From contig DASUQI010000032.1 in the NCBI GenBank assembly GCA_036280655.1, positions 1 to 64,000 of the forward strand: DNA of 64,000 nt. Reading direction: 5' to 3'. This document shows, one piece after another, positions 1 to 8,204 of this stretch. The first letter of the stretch is position 1, and each line of letters opens with the position of its first letter. The translations under genes were made by a program, and so were the position numbers. Source of the DNA: DASSJM01 sp036280655. Lineage in GTDB: Bacteria; Actinomycetota; UBA4738; HRBIN12. A model generated the notes under the pieces. The model searched no databases. It had not been told where the DNA came from and saw only the letters and a program-made list of their open reading frames with translations.

Positions 1-470
1 TTGGGCACGATCTCGCGGACCACCGGCCCCATGCCCGGCAGCATCTCGATGCGGTCGCCCACGGCCAGGCGCTGCAGCGCCGAATCGATCCGGTCCATGC
101 TCGGCTTCCCGTCGTTGTCGATCCAGTCGTAGCTGTACCAACCGCCCCGGCCGTAGCCGATCTGGAGCAACCACGGGAAGACCGCCTCCGGCGGTGCGTC
201 GATCGTGATCGCCCGCGTCGTGGACGGAGCGCTGGGGCCCAGCAGGTCGTCGCCGGGCATCGAACGGCGGACCTCCTCCTGCCTCGCGCCCCACCGCCGC
301 TGCCAGGGGCCGACCACGATGACGTACGTCACGATCACGACGAGGGCAGTGACGAGCCCCACAACGATCCCTGTCGCCGCGCCGAGCCATGCGATCAGCC
401 CAGCGAGCACAGCGAAACTCGCCAGGAAGCAGCCGAGAACGATCAGACCGATGATCCGCTTCGTTCGCAT
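1..470 (-). CDS. SRPBCC-type membrane protein, partial (3' end outside window)
   Basis: The ATG at 470 opens a minus-strand frame that runs off the left edge, leaving 156 complete codons. Two hydrophobic segments (about residues 5-27 and 31-53) are followed by a soluble part containing APPEAVFPWLLQIGYGRGGW and YSYDWIDN. That wording is typical of small actinobacterial SRPBCC/START-like proteins with an N-terminal membrane hairpin. The family probably binds a hydrophobic ligand, but no substrate can be read from the sequence. The start is preceded by GGAGGCCATC. The function call is from recognition of the motif only; the C-terminal half is not visible. Confidence 0.6.
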   Translation of the reverse strand, partial: MRTKRIIGLIVLGCFLASFAVLAGLIAWLGAATGIVVGLVTALVVIVTYVIVVGPWQRRWGARQEEVRRSMPGDDLLGPSAPSTTRAITIDAPPEAVFPWLLQIGYGRGGWYSYDWIDNDGKPSMDRIDSALQRLAVGDRIEMLPGMGPVVREIVP

Positions 471-627
471 GATGGCCTCCGGTGCCACCCTAGGCACGCG
501 GCCATAGGCTCAGGGCAGGTCATGGGTCCTGCTCGAGCAGGGTCGTTCGGGCATCGGTCGAATCCGAAGGGTCGACACTTCGTGAGCTGGGAGATGAGCT
601 GCAAGAGAGATCAGGCCCCGATATCGA

Positions 628-1569
628 TCAGGTCGTGGCTCGCTCCCGGAACCAACCGACGGTCGCGGAAACGGCAGCCGGCAAGGGCGTGGCGTCCCAG
701 CCAAAGGCCCGCTCGAACTTGCTGCTGACGACCACCCAGGGGCGCTCGGACTGATACAGCTGCTCCTTGACGGCGCGCAGGGTGGGATTGAACAGAGCAG
801 CGAGCGCGATCCCCCACCGGGGCGCCGCCCGCAGGCTGGCAGGGTGGCCGGCGGCCTCGAAGACTATCTGGACGAACCGACGCATGGTGAGCGTCTCGGG
901 GTTGGGGACGTGCCACACCTGACCCAGGGCTTCCTCACGCTCTCCGAGGGTGACGAGCGCCCGGGCGAAGTCCTCGATGTAGGTCACGGTGTGGGGAACG
1001 TCGGGATCCCCCAGCACCTGGGCGGGCTTCCCCTCGATCGCCCGGGCGAAGACCCGGTCGCCCACCGTCGAGAGGTGCGCGTGAGGGCCGAAGAAGTCCG
1101 AACCCCGTCCGATCGTCGCTCGGATCCGTCCCGCTTCGTGGGCGCTCAACAGCGTCTCGGCGATCCGGGCTCTCGTCCGGCCGTTCGGTCCCGTGCCCCG
1201 ATGCGGAAGGTCCTCGGTGAGTGGACCGTCCACCGGGCCGTAGGCATAGAGGTTGTCTCCGAAGACGAGCCGCGCCCCCGCTGCGGCCGCTCCCTCGATG
1301 ATCGATTCCATCAGCGGAGGGTGGAGCTCCGGCCACTTGGCATACGGCGGGTTGGCACAGTGGTAGACGACGGCTGCTCCACCGCACGCGCGCTCGACCG
1401 CGACCGCCTCCGCGACGTCCGCCGCGACGACCTCCACGTCCGGCAGGTCGGCCCGACCGCTTCGGCTCACGGCTCGCACCCGTTCCCCTCGCCCTGCCAG
1501 GTGCCGGGCTACGGCGAGTCCCAGCGGACCCGTCCCGAGGACGACGTGCAGGGCCCGAGGTCCGTTCAC
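628..1569 (-). CDS. NAD(P)-dependent epimerase/dehydratase family protein
   Basis: This is a 313-residue short-chain (extended SDR) protein. The N-terminal Rossmann motif is LGTGPLGLAVARHLAGRG (residues 11-28), followed by an acidic position after beta-2 (VEVVAADV). NPPYAKW and FGDNLYAYGP fit the middle of extended SDRs acting on nucleotide sugars or similar substrates. The usual YxxxK catalytic pair is not obvious: around NLYAYGP the expected lysine is replaced, so activity may be atypical. The start is GTG at 1569 with only a weak ribosome site. It is a lone gene on its strand. The substrate is unknown. Confidence 0.7.
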   Translation of the reverse strand: MNGPRALHVVLGTGPLGLAVARHLAGRGERVRAVSRSGRADLPDVEVVAADVAEAVAVERACGGAAVVYHCANPPYAKWPELHPPLMESIIEGAAAAGARLVFGDNLYAYGPVDGPLTEDLPHRGTGPNGRTRARIAETLLSAHEAGRIRATIGRGSDFFGPHAHLSTVGDRVFARAIEGKPAQVLGDPDVPHTVTYIEDFARALVTLGEREEALGQVWHVPNPETLTMRRFVQIVFEAAGHPASLRAAPRWGIALAALFNPTLRAVKEQLYQSERPWVVVSSKFERAFGWDATPLPAAVSATVGWFRERATT

Positions 1570-1693
1570 GGCACCGTCATGGTTCCGAACACCGGCTCCT
1601 CTTGACTCTGATCACGCGGACCGGTTCAGCGTAGCTGTCTCGACGGACACCCAGGCAAGCGCACCGAGAGACGACGCGAGCCCAGAAGCGGCG

Positions 1694-2296
1694 GTGGATC
1701 TCTACTGGATCCCGTTGGGCGCCGGGCAGCACGTCGTGAGACTGAGCGGGAAGCTCTTCGAAGCGATCGGCGCGGGTCTCCAACGGCGTCGTCCGTGTGA
1801 TCTGTACCACTCGGCTCTCGTGGTTGTGGTTCCCGAGGGCCGCTTCACGATCGAGCAGACCCCGGTCCCTGACCTACACGGGGAACGACGCGGAGTGGTC
1901 GTGGAGGGACCGGTCGGGACCAGGCTCGCCGGGCGGTTCCGGCTCTTCCGGTACGAGGTCCGACGGTGGCGAGACGGCGTCATCCTCGACATCGCGGAGG
2001 CCGTCTCGAGCCCGATCCGGGTGGCGGACGACCTCGCCCGAGCGTCACGGGTCCTCGACCTGGTGCCGTCCGTTCCAGCTCTGGTCTGGGGTCGAGACGA
2101 ACGCCACACCGGCGAGATGTGGAACTCGAACTCGATCATTTCGTGGCTCCTCGCTCGCGCGGGAGTCGAGGCGGCCAAGATCCAGCTGCCACCTCGCGGT
2201 CGGGCACCGGGTTGGCACGCCGGCATCGTCATCGCGGGCCGCGATGCGGCGCACGCCAAGCTTCGATCGAGAGGGCATACGCGGGACGCCACCTGA
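1694..2296 (+). CDS. Conserved protein of unknown function
   Basis: This is a 200-residue protein read from a GTG at 1694 (VDLYWIPLGAGQHVV). It has no membrane segment or signal peptide. The phrase MWNSNSIISWLLARAGV followed by PPRGRAPGWHAGIVIA near the C-terminus looks conserved; the first part resembles the substrate pocket of NlpC/P60-like or DUF-type hydrolases, with an N/S-N-S motif and a late histidine, but I do not recognise the family firmly. Codon use has the third-position GC bias of real genes here. It precedes the gene-poor stretch that carries the tRNA-like repeat. Confidence 0.6.
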   Translation: MDLYWIPLGAGQHVVRLSGKLFEAIGAGLQRRRPCDLYHSALVVVVPEGRFTIEQTPVPDLHGERRGVVVEGPVGTRLAGRFRLFRYEVRRWRDGVILDIAEAVSSPIRVADDLARASRVLDLVPSVPALVWGRDERHTGEMWNSNSIISWLLARAGVEAAKIQLPPRGRAPGWHAGIVIAGRDAAHAKLRSRGHTRDAT

Positions 2297-2505
2297 CCAT
2301 TTGACGGCGGAGGCGTAGATCGTAGGTCGGAACTGACGGCGTCCCCACCTTCGGCCGTTGGCAGTTCGTCCCGTATTCGTCCCGCATTCGTCCCGCGAAC
2401 GACCGGGAGACGTCAAGAAACGACGGGAACGGCTGCAGCAACAAAAGCGTAGGTCAGCAGCGGGATTCGGCTATCGCCGCAGGTAGGGGGATCGGCCCGA
2501 GAACA

Positions 2506-2536
2506 CTCTCAAGGTGGAGACACGGGTTCGAACCCC
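2506..2536 (+). repeat. tRNA-3'-end-like direct repeat, copy 1
   Basis: A 31-bp segment is identical to 17863-17893. It contains GGTTCGAACCCC, the T-loop core of a tRNA. With flanking bases it folds as a T arm (ACGGG, loop TTCGAAC, CCCGT) followed by TGGGACTACA, which resembles an acceptor 3' strand. Upstream, CTCTCAA could be an anticodon loop with CTC (Glu-like), but the 5' stem here (GAACA) does not pair with GGTGG and no 5' half of a tRNA is present. It is therefore a tRNA fragment or attachment-site relic, not a functional tRNA. Confidence 0.6.
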
Positions 2537-2750
2537 GTTGGGACTACAAACCCCAAATGTGCAGGTCACGGGCCAAGTCCGGGGGCCAAGCCCGGCCTCG
2601 AACACGAGACTTCTTGGCCGCTGATCCCGCGAATATCCCGTGACAGGTCTCGAATCCCTATCGACGTCGTCGCTCGGGTGATGCCGGACCTTGCCTGTCA
2701 CTTCGCGTTGTCCCCTCGTCCGACTGTTCGTATGCACGCTCGCGGGTCAT

Positions 2751-2775
2751 GTCTCCACCTGGCAGAGGTGGAGAC
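2751..2775. other. Perfect inverted repeat (10-bp arms, 5-nt loop)
   Basis: GTCTCCACCT (2751-2760) and AGGTGGAGAC (2766-2775) are exact reverse complements around GGCAG. The right arm equals ten bases inside the nearby tRNA-like repeat (2512-2521). It may be a hairpin terminator, a recombinase core or arm site, or chance; no U-tract follows. Confidence 0.45.
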
Positions 2776-3294
2776 TCGCCGCCGATGGCTCCTCGGTGAG
2801 CTGCCTCCACGTCTCCCAACTATCTAGGCACAGGCGATCGCCGCCTGCACGCCAGCAGCCACAGCCGCAGGACCTTGATCACCACCAATGCGGAACCACC
2901 GGAGTCACCGTCAAGGATGACCGACCACGTCCGGCTGGACTGGGGATCGTCGCACGCGGAGCCGGGTTCGCGCGTCTGGCGGCGCGAGCCACCGTGGGAG
3001 GCGCCCATGCAGGCCCGACCACGGCAAGAACAGGCACATCTGTCGACAAACGTCCTGCCCTCGGCGAGGACAACCGCCGGGTCAATCAGCTCCGGTTCAG
3101 CCACCTGGGCTTGCCTCGGCGCTGTTCTCTTGAGCAGGTGCTGGAAGCCATTCGGGTCAACCATGGATGGTGACGGCCCGGACAATGCCGGCCTCACGCG
3201 CCCAGCGTGCGGGGCCACGTTGCCCGGGAGGCGAGAGGGTCTCCCACGGTGTCGTAGGGTTGGCGCCGATCGGGTTCCTGCTGAAGGACCGACA

Positions 3295-3525
3295 CTATCG
3301 ACGGCCCGATCGGACTAGTTGGATCCCCGCGACCGCCGTTACGACGATCCCGACCAGGATCGCACCGACAAACGCTACGGTCGGTCCGACCGGGGCATCC
3401 CACACGACCATCGCGATCCGGTTCCCGACGATCCACGTCAGCATCAACGCGATCAGGCCGACTCCGATCCCGACCGCCCACGCCGCGACGCCGTCCGCAC
3501 GCCCGCGCTCTCGCTGCGCCGGCAC
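3295..3525 (-). CDS. Small two-helix membrane protein, unknown
   Basis: This 76-residue protein starts from a GTG at 3525, eight bases after the stop of the upstream gene. It has two predicted membrane helices: WAVGIGVGLIALMLTWIVG and TVAFVGAILVGIVVTAVAGI, ending in a basic QLVRSGRR tail. A longer frame upstream to 3669 would overlap the previous gene extensively and is Arg-rich, so the short form is preferred. It is likely co-transcribed with the two upstream membrane genes. No family was recognised. Confidence 0.5.
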   Translation of the reverse strand: MPAQRERGRADGVAAWAVGIGVGLIALMLTWIVGNRIAMVVWDAPVGPTVAFVGAILVGIVVTAVAGIQLVRSGRR

Positions 3526-3533
3526 CGTCGCAC

Positions 3534-3935
3534 CTACTCCGTCGCGAACGCCTGGAAGACCGGCGGGAACATCAGCACCGCGCCGACGACCCCGAGGGCG
3601 AGTGCGATCCAGAACCACCGTCGAAGGTCGAGCTCCTTGGTCCTCCACGCCATCCCCAGGACGATCCACGACGCGAAGAAGCCCACGGTGCCGAGGATCG
3701 TCTTGCCCGCGAGCGGTCCAACCCCGCGCCCGAACTCCAGCGATTCGAGCCAGTCGTGGATCGGGACGCTCGCCTCCGAGAGGAGCGTGAACAGGCCGAG
3801 CACGAAGATGCCGATCCCCGCGGCCATCATCACGGCGGCGCCGGGTCCGTCCGGGCGCTCATCGAGATGCAGCGCGTCCACCTCAGGGGCGTCGAGGATC
3901 GAGGCGCCCTTGCCCCCCGGATCCGTCGTCGTCAT
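3534..3935 (-). CDS. Three-helix membrane protein, unknown
   Basis: This is a 133-residue protein (MTTTDPGGKGAS start). A soluble N-terminus of about 33 residues is followed by three hydrophobic stretches: AAVMMAAGIGIFVLGLFTLL, TILGTVGFFASWIVLGMAW and FWIALALGVVGAVLMFPPVF. The middle of a three-gene minus-strand string of membrane proteins (3.3-4.5 kb), it sits 12 bases after the upstream gene. The trio may form one complex. I do not recognise the family. Confidence 0.65.
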   Translation of the reverse strand: MTTTDPGGKGASILDAPEVDALHLDERPDGPGAAVMMAAGIGIFVLGLFTLLSEASVPIHDWLESLEFGRGVGPLAGKTILGTVGFFASWIVLGMAWRTKELDLRRWFWIALALGVVGAVLMFPPVFQAFATE

Positions 3936-3947
3936 CGCTCCCTCACC

Positions 3948-4526
3948 TCACACGATCGGCGCGATCTTGTTCAGGAAGGCACCGAAGAAGCCGCCGATCG
4001 CCGCCGCGGCGAACGCCCCGACGAACATCACGATCGTCGCCGCTCGCAGCCATGGTCGCCTGATGAGCCTCGCCCCGTAGTACGCGACGATGAACGCGAC
4101 CGCCGTCGCCAGGAACGGCGCGGCCCACGCGATGTGCTCCTTCCACTCCATCCCGAAGTTGTGCCACGACTCCGTGTCACCGGACACGTTCGACTTGAGG
4201 AAGTCGCGGGGGGAGCAGGTCCCGGTCGGCAGCACCGCACCGGCGCAGCCGGCGTAGTCGTCTTCCCCTTGAACCGCGAGTGCCTCCCGGTACCAGGGGT
4301 AGACGATCCAGGTGCCGGTGATCACGGTTGCCCACGCGGTGGCCGCCATCACCCACATCCCGATCCGCATACGACGCATCCGCTCCTGGATCCCCGCCGT
4401 CGTGAGGAAGCCCGGTCGCAGGCTCCAGAGGCCCGCGAGGCCGCCACCGAACAACAGCAGGAAGATCGTCCCGAGCACCAGCCCGTGAACGACGGTCCAG
4501 AACTGCCGATCCGACAGGTCAAACAT
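3948..4526 (-). CDS. Four-helix integral membrane protein, unknown
   Basis: This is a 192-residue protein starting MFDLSDRQFWTVVHGLVLG at 4526, with GAGAGAGG upstream. The frame stays open back to 4775, but that extension is low-complexity and lacks conservation. It has about four to five membrane helices, with WxxxxG and His residues facing the first helix (TVVHGL) and a periplasmic loop containing two cysteines (CAGAVLPTGTCSP). A second histidine pair (SWHNFGMEWKEHIAW) precedes the last helices. His-rich helices raise the possibility of heme binding, which is inference. It heads the 3.3-4.5 kb membrane trio. The 300 bp between it and 4829 show no gene. Confidence 0.6.
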   Translation of the reverse strand: MFDLSDRQFWTVVHGLVLGTIFLLLFGGGLAGLWSLRPGFLTTAGIQERMRRMRIGMWVMAATAWATVITGTWIVYPWYREALAVQGEDDYAGCAGAVLPTGTCSPRDFLKSNVSGDTESWHNFGMEWKEHIAWAAPFLATAVAFIVAYYGARLIRRPWLRAATIVMFVGAFAAAAIGGFFGAFLNKIAPIV

Positions 4527-4828
4527 GGCCGATCCCTCTCTCGCCGGATTGTCCTCCGCCGGTTGGTCCCCAGCAAATCCCAGGTGTCCCGGTTCCGGCT
4601 GGGAAGGTCCCGGGTGACGCGGGACTAGCTGGCCGGCGAGCGGAGCCCGTACCTGCGCGTGGTATGAGCTGTCGTGGCTCGGCTGGGTCCGCCTGTTGAG
4701 GAACGCGGGATCGCCCGTGGTCGGCCACGGCTTCATGACAGATTCTGGTTGGCTCGCCAAGGAGAGGCTAAACATGCGGTGACGCCAGACTAGCCGAGGG
4801 ACATTGAGATACTGGGGTCCCGTAACGG

Positions 4829-7339
4829 CTACCGCGGCATCGTGGCAGCGGGGTCATGGCCCAATGCGCGCAGCAGCCCCCGGACCTCGCCCGCCGAGGA
4901 GAGGCTGAGGGCCTCTCGCGCAGCAGCCTCGGCCCGCCGGAGATCGGTCGCGCGCACCGCAGCCTTGACGTGGGGAATCGAGGGCGCGCTCATCGAGAGC
5001 TCGCGGACGCCGAGGCCGATCAGCAGGGTCGCCGCACGCGGGTCGCCCGCGAGCTCGCCGCAGACGGCGGTCCAGATGCCACGCGCGTTCCCGGCGGCGG
5101 TGGTGCGGCGGATCAGCTCCAGGACGGCCGGATCGAGTGCGTCCGAGATCCGCGCGACCCGCTCGTTCCCGCGATCGGCGGCCATCGTGTACATCGTGAG
5201 ATCGTTCGTGCCGATCGAGAAGAAATCGACCTCACGGGCAAGGCGATCGGCCAGGAGCGCCGCCGAGGGCACCTCGATCATAGCGCCCAGCGTCAGGCGT
5301 TCGGGAACCTTCCGCCCGATGGCGGCGAGGCCGACACGGGCGTGCTCGACCGCCGCCCGGCCGGCGCGGAGCTCCTCCACGCTCGTGACCATCGGGAACA
5401 GCACGCCGACCGGATGATCGGCCGCGACGCGCAGGATCGCCCGTAGTTGCGCGTCGAATAGCTCGGGTCTGGCCATGCTCAACCGCAACCCCCTGACGCC
5501 GAGGAAGGGGTTGTCCTCGGCAGGCTGATCGAGGAAGGGGAGCGGTTTGTCGGCGCCCGCATCCAGCGTTCGAACGATGAGCCGCCGCCCCTCGAGCCCT
5601 TCGGCCGAGGCTCGATACGCGGCCTCCTGTTCCTCCTCCGTCGGCATCGCATCACGCCCGAGAAACAGGAACTCCGATCTGAACAGGCCCACCCCGTCGC
5701 AGCCGGCGTCGACCGCGGTCGCGATCTCGGTCGGCGACCCCACATTGGCATCCACCTTGATCACGACGCCGTCGGCGGTGGCGGCGGGAGATCGCGCGGT
5801 CGCGCGCGCCGCCTCCTCGGCCACCCGGCGCTCGCGCGCACGGGCCTCGAACGCCTTGAGCTCGAGTCCGGACGGGTCGACGCGAACGACGCCAAGCTCG
5901 CCGTCGATCGCGAGCGTCGTGCCCTCGGCGAGGTCGAGGACGTCCTCGCCCGCCCCGACCACGGCGGGGATGCCGATCGAACGGGCGAGCACCGCGGCGT
6001 GGGAGGTCGGGCCGCCGAACGCGGTCACGATGCCGAGCGCGACCGCCGGGTCGAGCGCCGCGGCGTCGGCCGGCGACAGCTCAGGGGCCACGACCACGCC
6101 GGCGGCCTCCAACTTCGGTCTCGGCGGATCGATGCCCAGGAGCCGAGCCAGCACCTGCGCGCCGACGCTTCGGAGATCGGCGGCACGGGCGCGCTGGTAC
6201 TCGTCGTCGAGCCGTTCCCATGCCCGCGCCATGTCCTCGATCGCATCTCGCCATGCCTTCTCTGCCGTCGCGCCCGTCGCGATCGCGCGTCGTGCCGGCG
6301 CGATCAGCTCCTGGTCGTCGAGGAACAGTAGGTGCGCCTCGAAGATCGCCGCCTGGTACGGGCCGGCGCGACGGGCCACCGACACCCGCTGGTGCTCGAT
6401 GTCGTTGCGGGCCGTGGCGATCGCGGCGTCTAGGCGCCGGTCCTCGTCGGCCGCGTCGCTCGCCTGTCGTTCGGGAACATCGATCGCGGGCACGTGGAAC
6501 CGTCGGATCTCGCCCACCGCGATCCCTGGTGACGCGGGCAGACCGAGGACCCCCTCCTCGAGCGTCCCGGATGTCCGGTGCGGGCCTTCTTCGACCTCGG
6601 CCGGTTCCATTCCTTCGTCGAACCCACGCTCGGCGAGCGCGCGGATGGCGTCGACGGCCTCGCGCCCCTGCCGACCCGACGCCGAGACCTCGATCTCGTT
6701 GCCGGCCACCACGCCGAGCGTCGCCACCGCGTTGAGGCTCCGGGCGCTAACCGGACCTCCTCCGGTCGTGAGGTTGGAGACGCGCACGCTGGCGTCGAAC
6801 GCGGAGGCGGTCTGGACCAGGCGCGCCGCCGGCCGTGCGTGCAGACCATGGGCGTTCCGTACCGCCAGCCGGACGGAAGCAACGGGCGCCTCGGCGGCTG
6901 CTTCGGCGTTCGCGGCCTGCGACGGCCGATCCATCCCGAGGTGCGTGGTCTTGGCCAGCAGCCCTCCCCGGGCCTCGGCGGCGACCTCCTCGAGGTTCGC
7001 GCCGATCCGAGCGGATACCGCCGCCGACACGGCTCCCTCTACGAGGGGGGCGTCGGTCAGCAGCACCTTGTCGCGGCGTTCGACCGGCACGAGGTCGAGC
7101 GCCATCTCGGCCGACAAGACGGCGCTTCCCAAGTCCATCACGACCAGCACACCGTCGTCGGACCACGCGCGTTCGATGGCCTGCATCACGAGCACCGCGT
7201 CCGTGCCCATTGAACGTTCGGGGTCGTCGAGCCCCCCCGCCGTTTCGATGCGGACGTCCTGTCCACCCATCTGGCGGGCGAGCTCGGCTGCGCCTTCGGC
7301 CACCGAGTGGCTGTGCGAGACGAGGACGATGCCCACCAC
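4829..7339 (-). CDS. dhaM: Fused dihydroxyacetone PTS phosphoryl donor: DhaM-HPr-Enzyme I
   Basis: An 836-residue fusion carries the full phosphorelay from PEP to dihydroxyacetone kinase. Residues 1-125 are the mannose-type IIA domain of DhaM with LVSHSHSVAEG (active His9). Residues 155-245 are HPr with NAHGLHARPAA (His167, with the regulatory-type Ser near SARSLN). From about 266 it is a complete Enzyme I: PASPGIAVG, GGPTSHAAV (His447), GVGLFRSEFLFLGR, GTNDLTMYTMAADRGN and the catalytic Cys in AVCGELAGDP. The E. coli DhaM carries only a partial EI, so a full-length EI makes this protein self-sufficient. It is the last gene of the glycerol operon. The start is GTG at 7339, 12 bases after the sdhD-like stop; an adjacent GTG codon is equally possible. 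Confidence 0.9.
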   Translation of the reverse strand: MVGIVLVSHSHSVAEGAAELARQMGGQDVRIETAGGLDDPERSMGTDAVLVMQAIERAWSDDGVLVVMDLGSAVLSAEMALDLVPVERRDKVLLTDAPLVEGAVSAAVSARIGANLEEVAAEARGGLLAKTTHLGMDRPSQAANAEAAAEAPVASVRLAVRNAHGLHARPAARLVQTASAFDASVRVSNLTTGGGPVSARSLNAVATLGVVAGNEIEVSASGRQGREAVDAIRALAERGFDEGMEPAEVEEGPHRTSGTLEEGVLGLPASPGIAVGEIRRFHVPAIDVPERQASDAADEDRRLDAAIATARNDIEHQRVSVARRAGPYQAAIFEAHLLFLDDQELIAPARRAIATGATAEKAWRDAIEDMARAWERLDDEYQRARAADLRSVGAQVLARLLGIDPPRPKLEAAGVVVAPELSPADAAALDPAVALGIVTAFGGPTSHAAVLARSIGIPAVVGAGEDVLDLAEGTTLAIDGELGVVRVDPSGLELKAFEARARERRVAEEAARATARSPAATADGVVIKVDANVGSPTEIATAVDAGCDGVGLFRSEFLFLGRDAMPTEEEQEAAYRASAEGLEGRRLIVRTLDAGADKPLPFLDQPAEDNPFLGVRGLRLSMARPELFDAQLRAILRVAADHPVGVLFPMVTSVEELRAGRAAVEHARVGLAAIGRKVPERLTLGAMIEVPSAALLADRLAREVDFFSIGTNDLTMYTMAADRGNERVARISDALDPAVLELIRRTTAAGNARGIWTAVCGELAGDPRAATLLIGLGVRELSMSAPSIPHVKAAVRATDLRRAEAAAREALSLSSAGEVRGLLRALGHDPAATMPR

Positions 7340-7351
7340 GATGAGGGAGCC

Positions 7352-7753
7352 TCACGCCCTCGAGGCGAGGGTGCCCAGGAGGAAGAAGCCGTAGCCGACC
7401 GTGACGAGGCCGAGGAGCCACAGCAGGAGATCGGTCCGCCGGCGCGCGCGGACCCCGATCCCGAGATCGAACAGGACGCCGCGCAGGCCCAGCAACGCGT
7501 GGATCGTGACCACGATCAGGAAGAAAAGCTCGAGCGTGAAGATGACCGGGTTCGCGATGTAGTCCAGCACCTGTTCGTACGAACGTAGCCCGCCGACGTC
7601 TTCGACGACGAAGTGGTGGGCGATCATGTGGACGGTCAGCAGCAGGAGGAGCGCGGCGCCGGTGAGCGCCGTCCACCACCAGGCCCGCGAGGACCGGCCG
7701 CTCGAGACCTGGCGGTCGCGTGTGGAACGCGTCCGGGGCGGCGCCACGCTCAT
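7352..7753 (-). CDS. SdhD-like membrane anchor subunit
   Basis: This 133-residue protein has three membrane helices (WWWTALTGAALLLLLTVHMI, a central NPVIFTLELFFLIVVTIHAL and LLLWLLGLVTVGYGFFLLG). Two histidines in VHMIAHHFVV and one in TIHALLGLRG are in positions expected for heme b or quinone ligands in succinate dehydrogenase or fumarate reductase anchors. The ATG at 7753 lies one base after the stop of the sdhC-like gene. It is inside the glycerol operon next to glpA, so it probably anchors the composite glycerol-3-phosphate dehydrogenase rather than a true succinate dehydrogenase. Confidence 0.75.
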   Translation of the reverse strand: MSVAPPRTRSTRDRQVSSGRSSRAWWWTALTGAALLLLLTVHMIAHHFVVEDVGGLRSYEQVLDYIANPVIFTLELFFLIVVTIHALLGLRGVLFDLGIGVRARRRTDLLLWLLGLVTVGYGFFLLGTLASRA

Positions 7754-7754
7754 C

Positions 7755-8204
7755 TCACCCGCTCCCGATGATGTGGACGGCACCGTAGACGAGCACGACC
7801 GTCCCGATCATCGTGCCAGCCCAGAACAATGCCATCTGCCGGTTGGGGACGATCCCGGTGCCGACCAGGGCGACCCGCACGCCGTTCAGCCCGTGGAACA
7901 GGATCCCGAACAGCAGCAGCACGTCGAGCCCCAGGAAGACGGCGCTCGTCGCGATCTCGAGGAAGTCGTTCCACGCCGACTCGCCGGCGAGCAGCAGCGA
8001 CAGGACGCCGAGGTGCAGGTAGAGGTAGAAGACCAGGCCGAGACCGGTGATGCGGTTCACCGCGAACGCCCACGACCCGATCGCGCGGCCACGGGGATCG
8101 AACCACCCGGTCGGCGACGGGCCTACGCCCTTGCGGAGCACGGGTCCGCGGGCCTTGCGTTCGGAAGAGCCGGGGACGCCGTCGGCTTGTGTGGTGTCGC
8201 TCAT
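7755..8204 (-). CDS. SdhC-like cytochrome b membrane subunit
   Basis: A 149-residue protein has a soluble N-terminus followed by three helices. WAFAVNRITGLGLVFYLYLH is the conserved first helix of Sdh cytochrome b556 subunits (R-x-T/S-G and the heme-side His). LFGILFHGLNGVRV carries the second expected histidine and the G-x-x-G-x-R turn. The ATG overlaps the sdhB-like stop by four bases (ATGA at 8201-8204), indicating translational coupling. Together with the sdhD-like gene it would form the quinone site of the membrane complex. Confidence 0.8.
   Translation of the reverse strand: MSDTTQADGVPGSSERKARGPVLRKGVGPSPTGWFDPRGRAIGSWAFAVNRITGLGLVFYLYLHLGVLSLLLAGESAWNDFLEIATSAVFLGLDVLLLFGILFHGLNGVRVALVGTGIVPNRQMALFWAGTMIGTVVLVYGAVHIIGSG

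Larger units (their letters stand above)
2297..3294. other. Gene-poor degenerate stretch
   Basis: About 1 kb with no convincing gene. Open frames exist on both strands (for example 2691-3173 plus and 2820-3218 minus) but their translations lack recognisable domains, start sites and consistent codon bias. The stretch holds a tRNA-3'-end-like repeat at 2506-2536 and a perfect 10-bp inverted repeat at 2751-2775. At 2364-2387 the minus strand reads MRDEYGTN, which has a similarly placed counterpart (MRDRYGIN) beside the second repeat copy. This looks like remains of an integration region. Confidence 0.55.

Noticed and set aside
2364..2444. Integrase C-terminus (MRDEYGTN)
   Set aside because: Only a short resemblance, in both flanks; the body of an integrase would have to overlap the repeat, so no gene is called.
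2471..2737. An 88-codon minus-strand frame containing NGVRTRVSTLR
   Set aside because: That phrase is the usual result of translating a tRNA 3' end; the frame is not a gene.
2820..3218. Minus-strand 132-codon frame in the gene-poor stretch
   Set aside because: No start site, domain or codon bias; part of a degenerate stretch.
5547..7394. Long plus-strand open frame (615 codons) opposite dhaM
   Set aside because: Antisense shadow of a clear GC-rich gene; the translation is Arg/Ser-rich with no domain.
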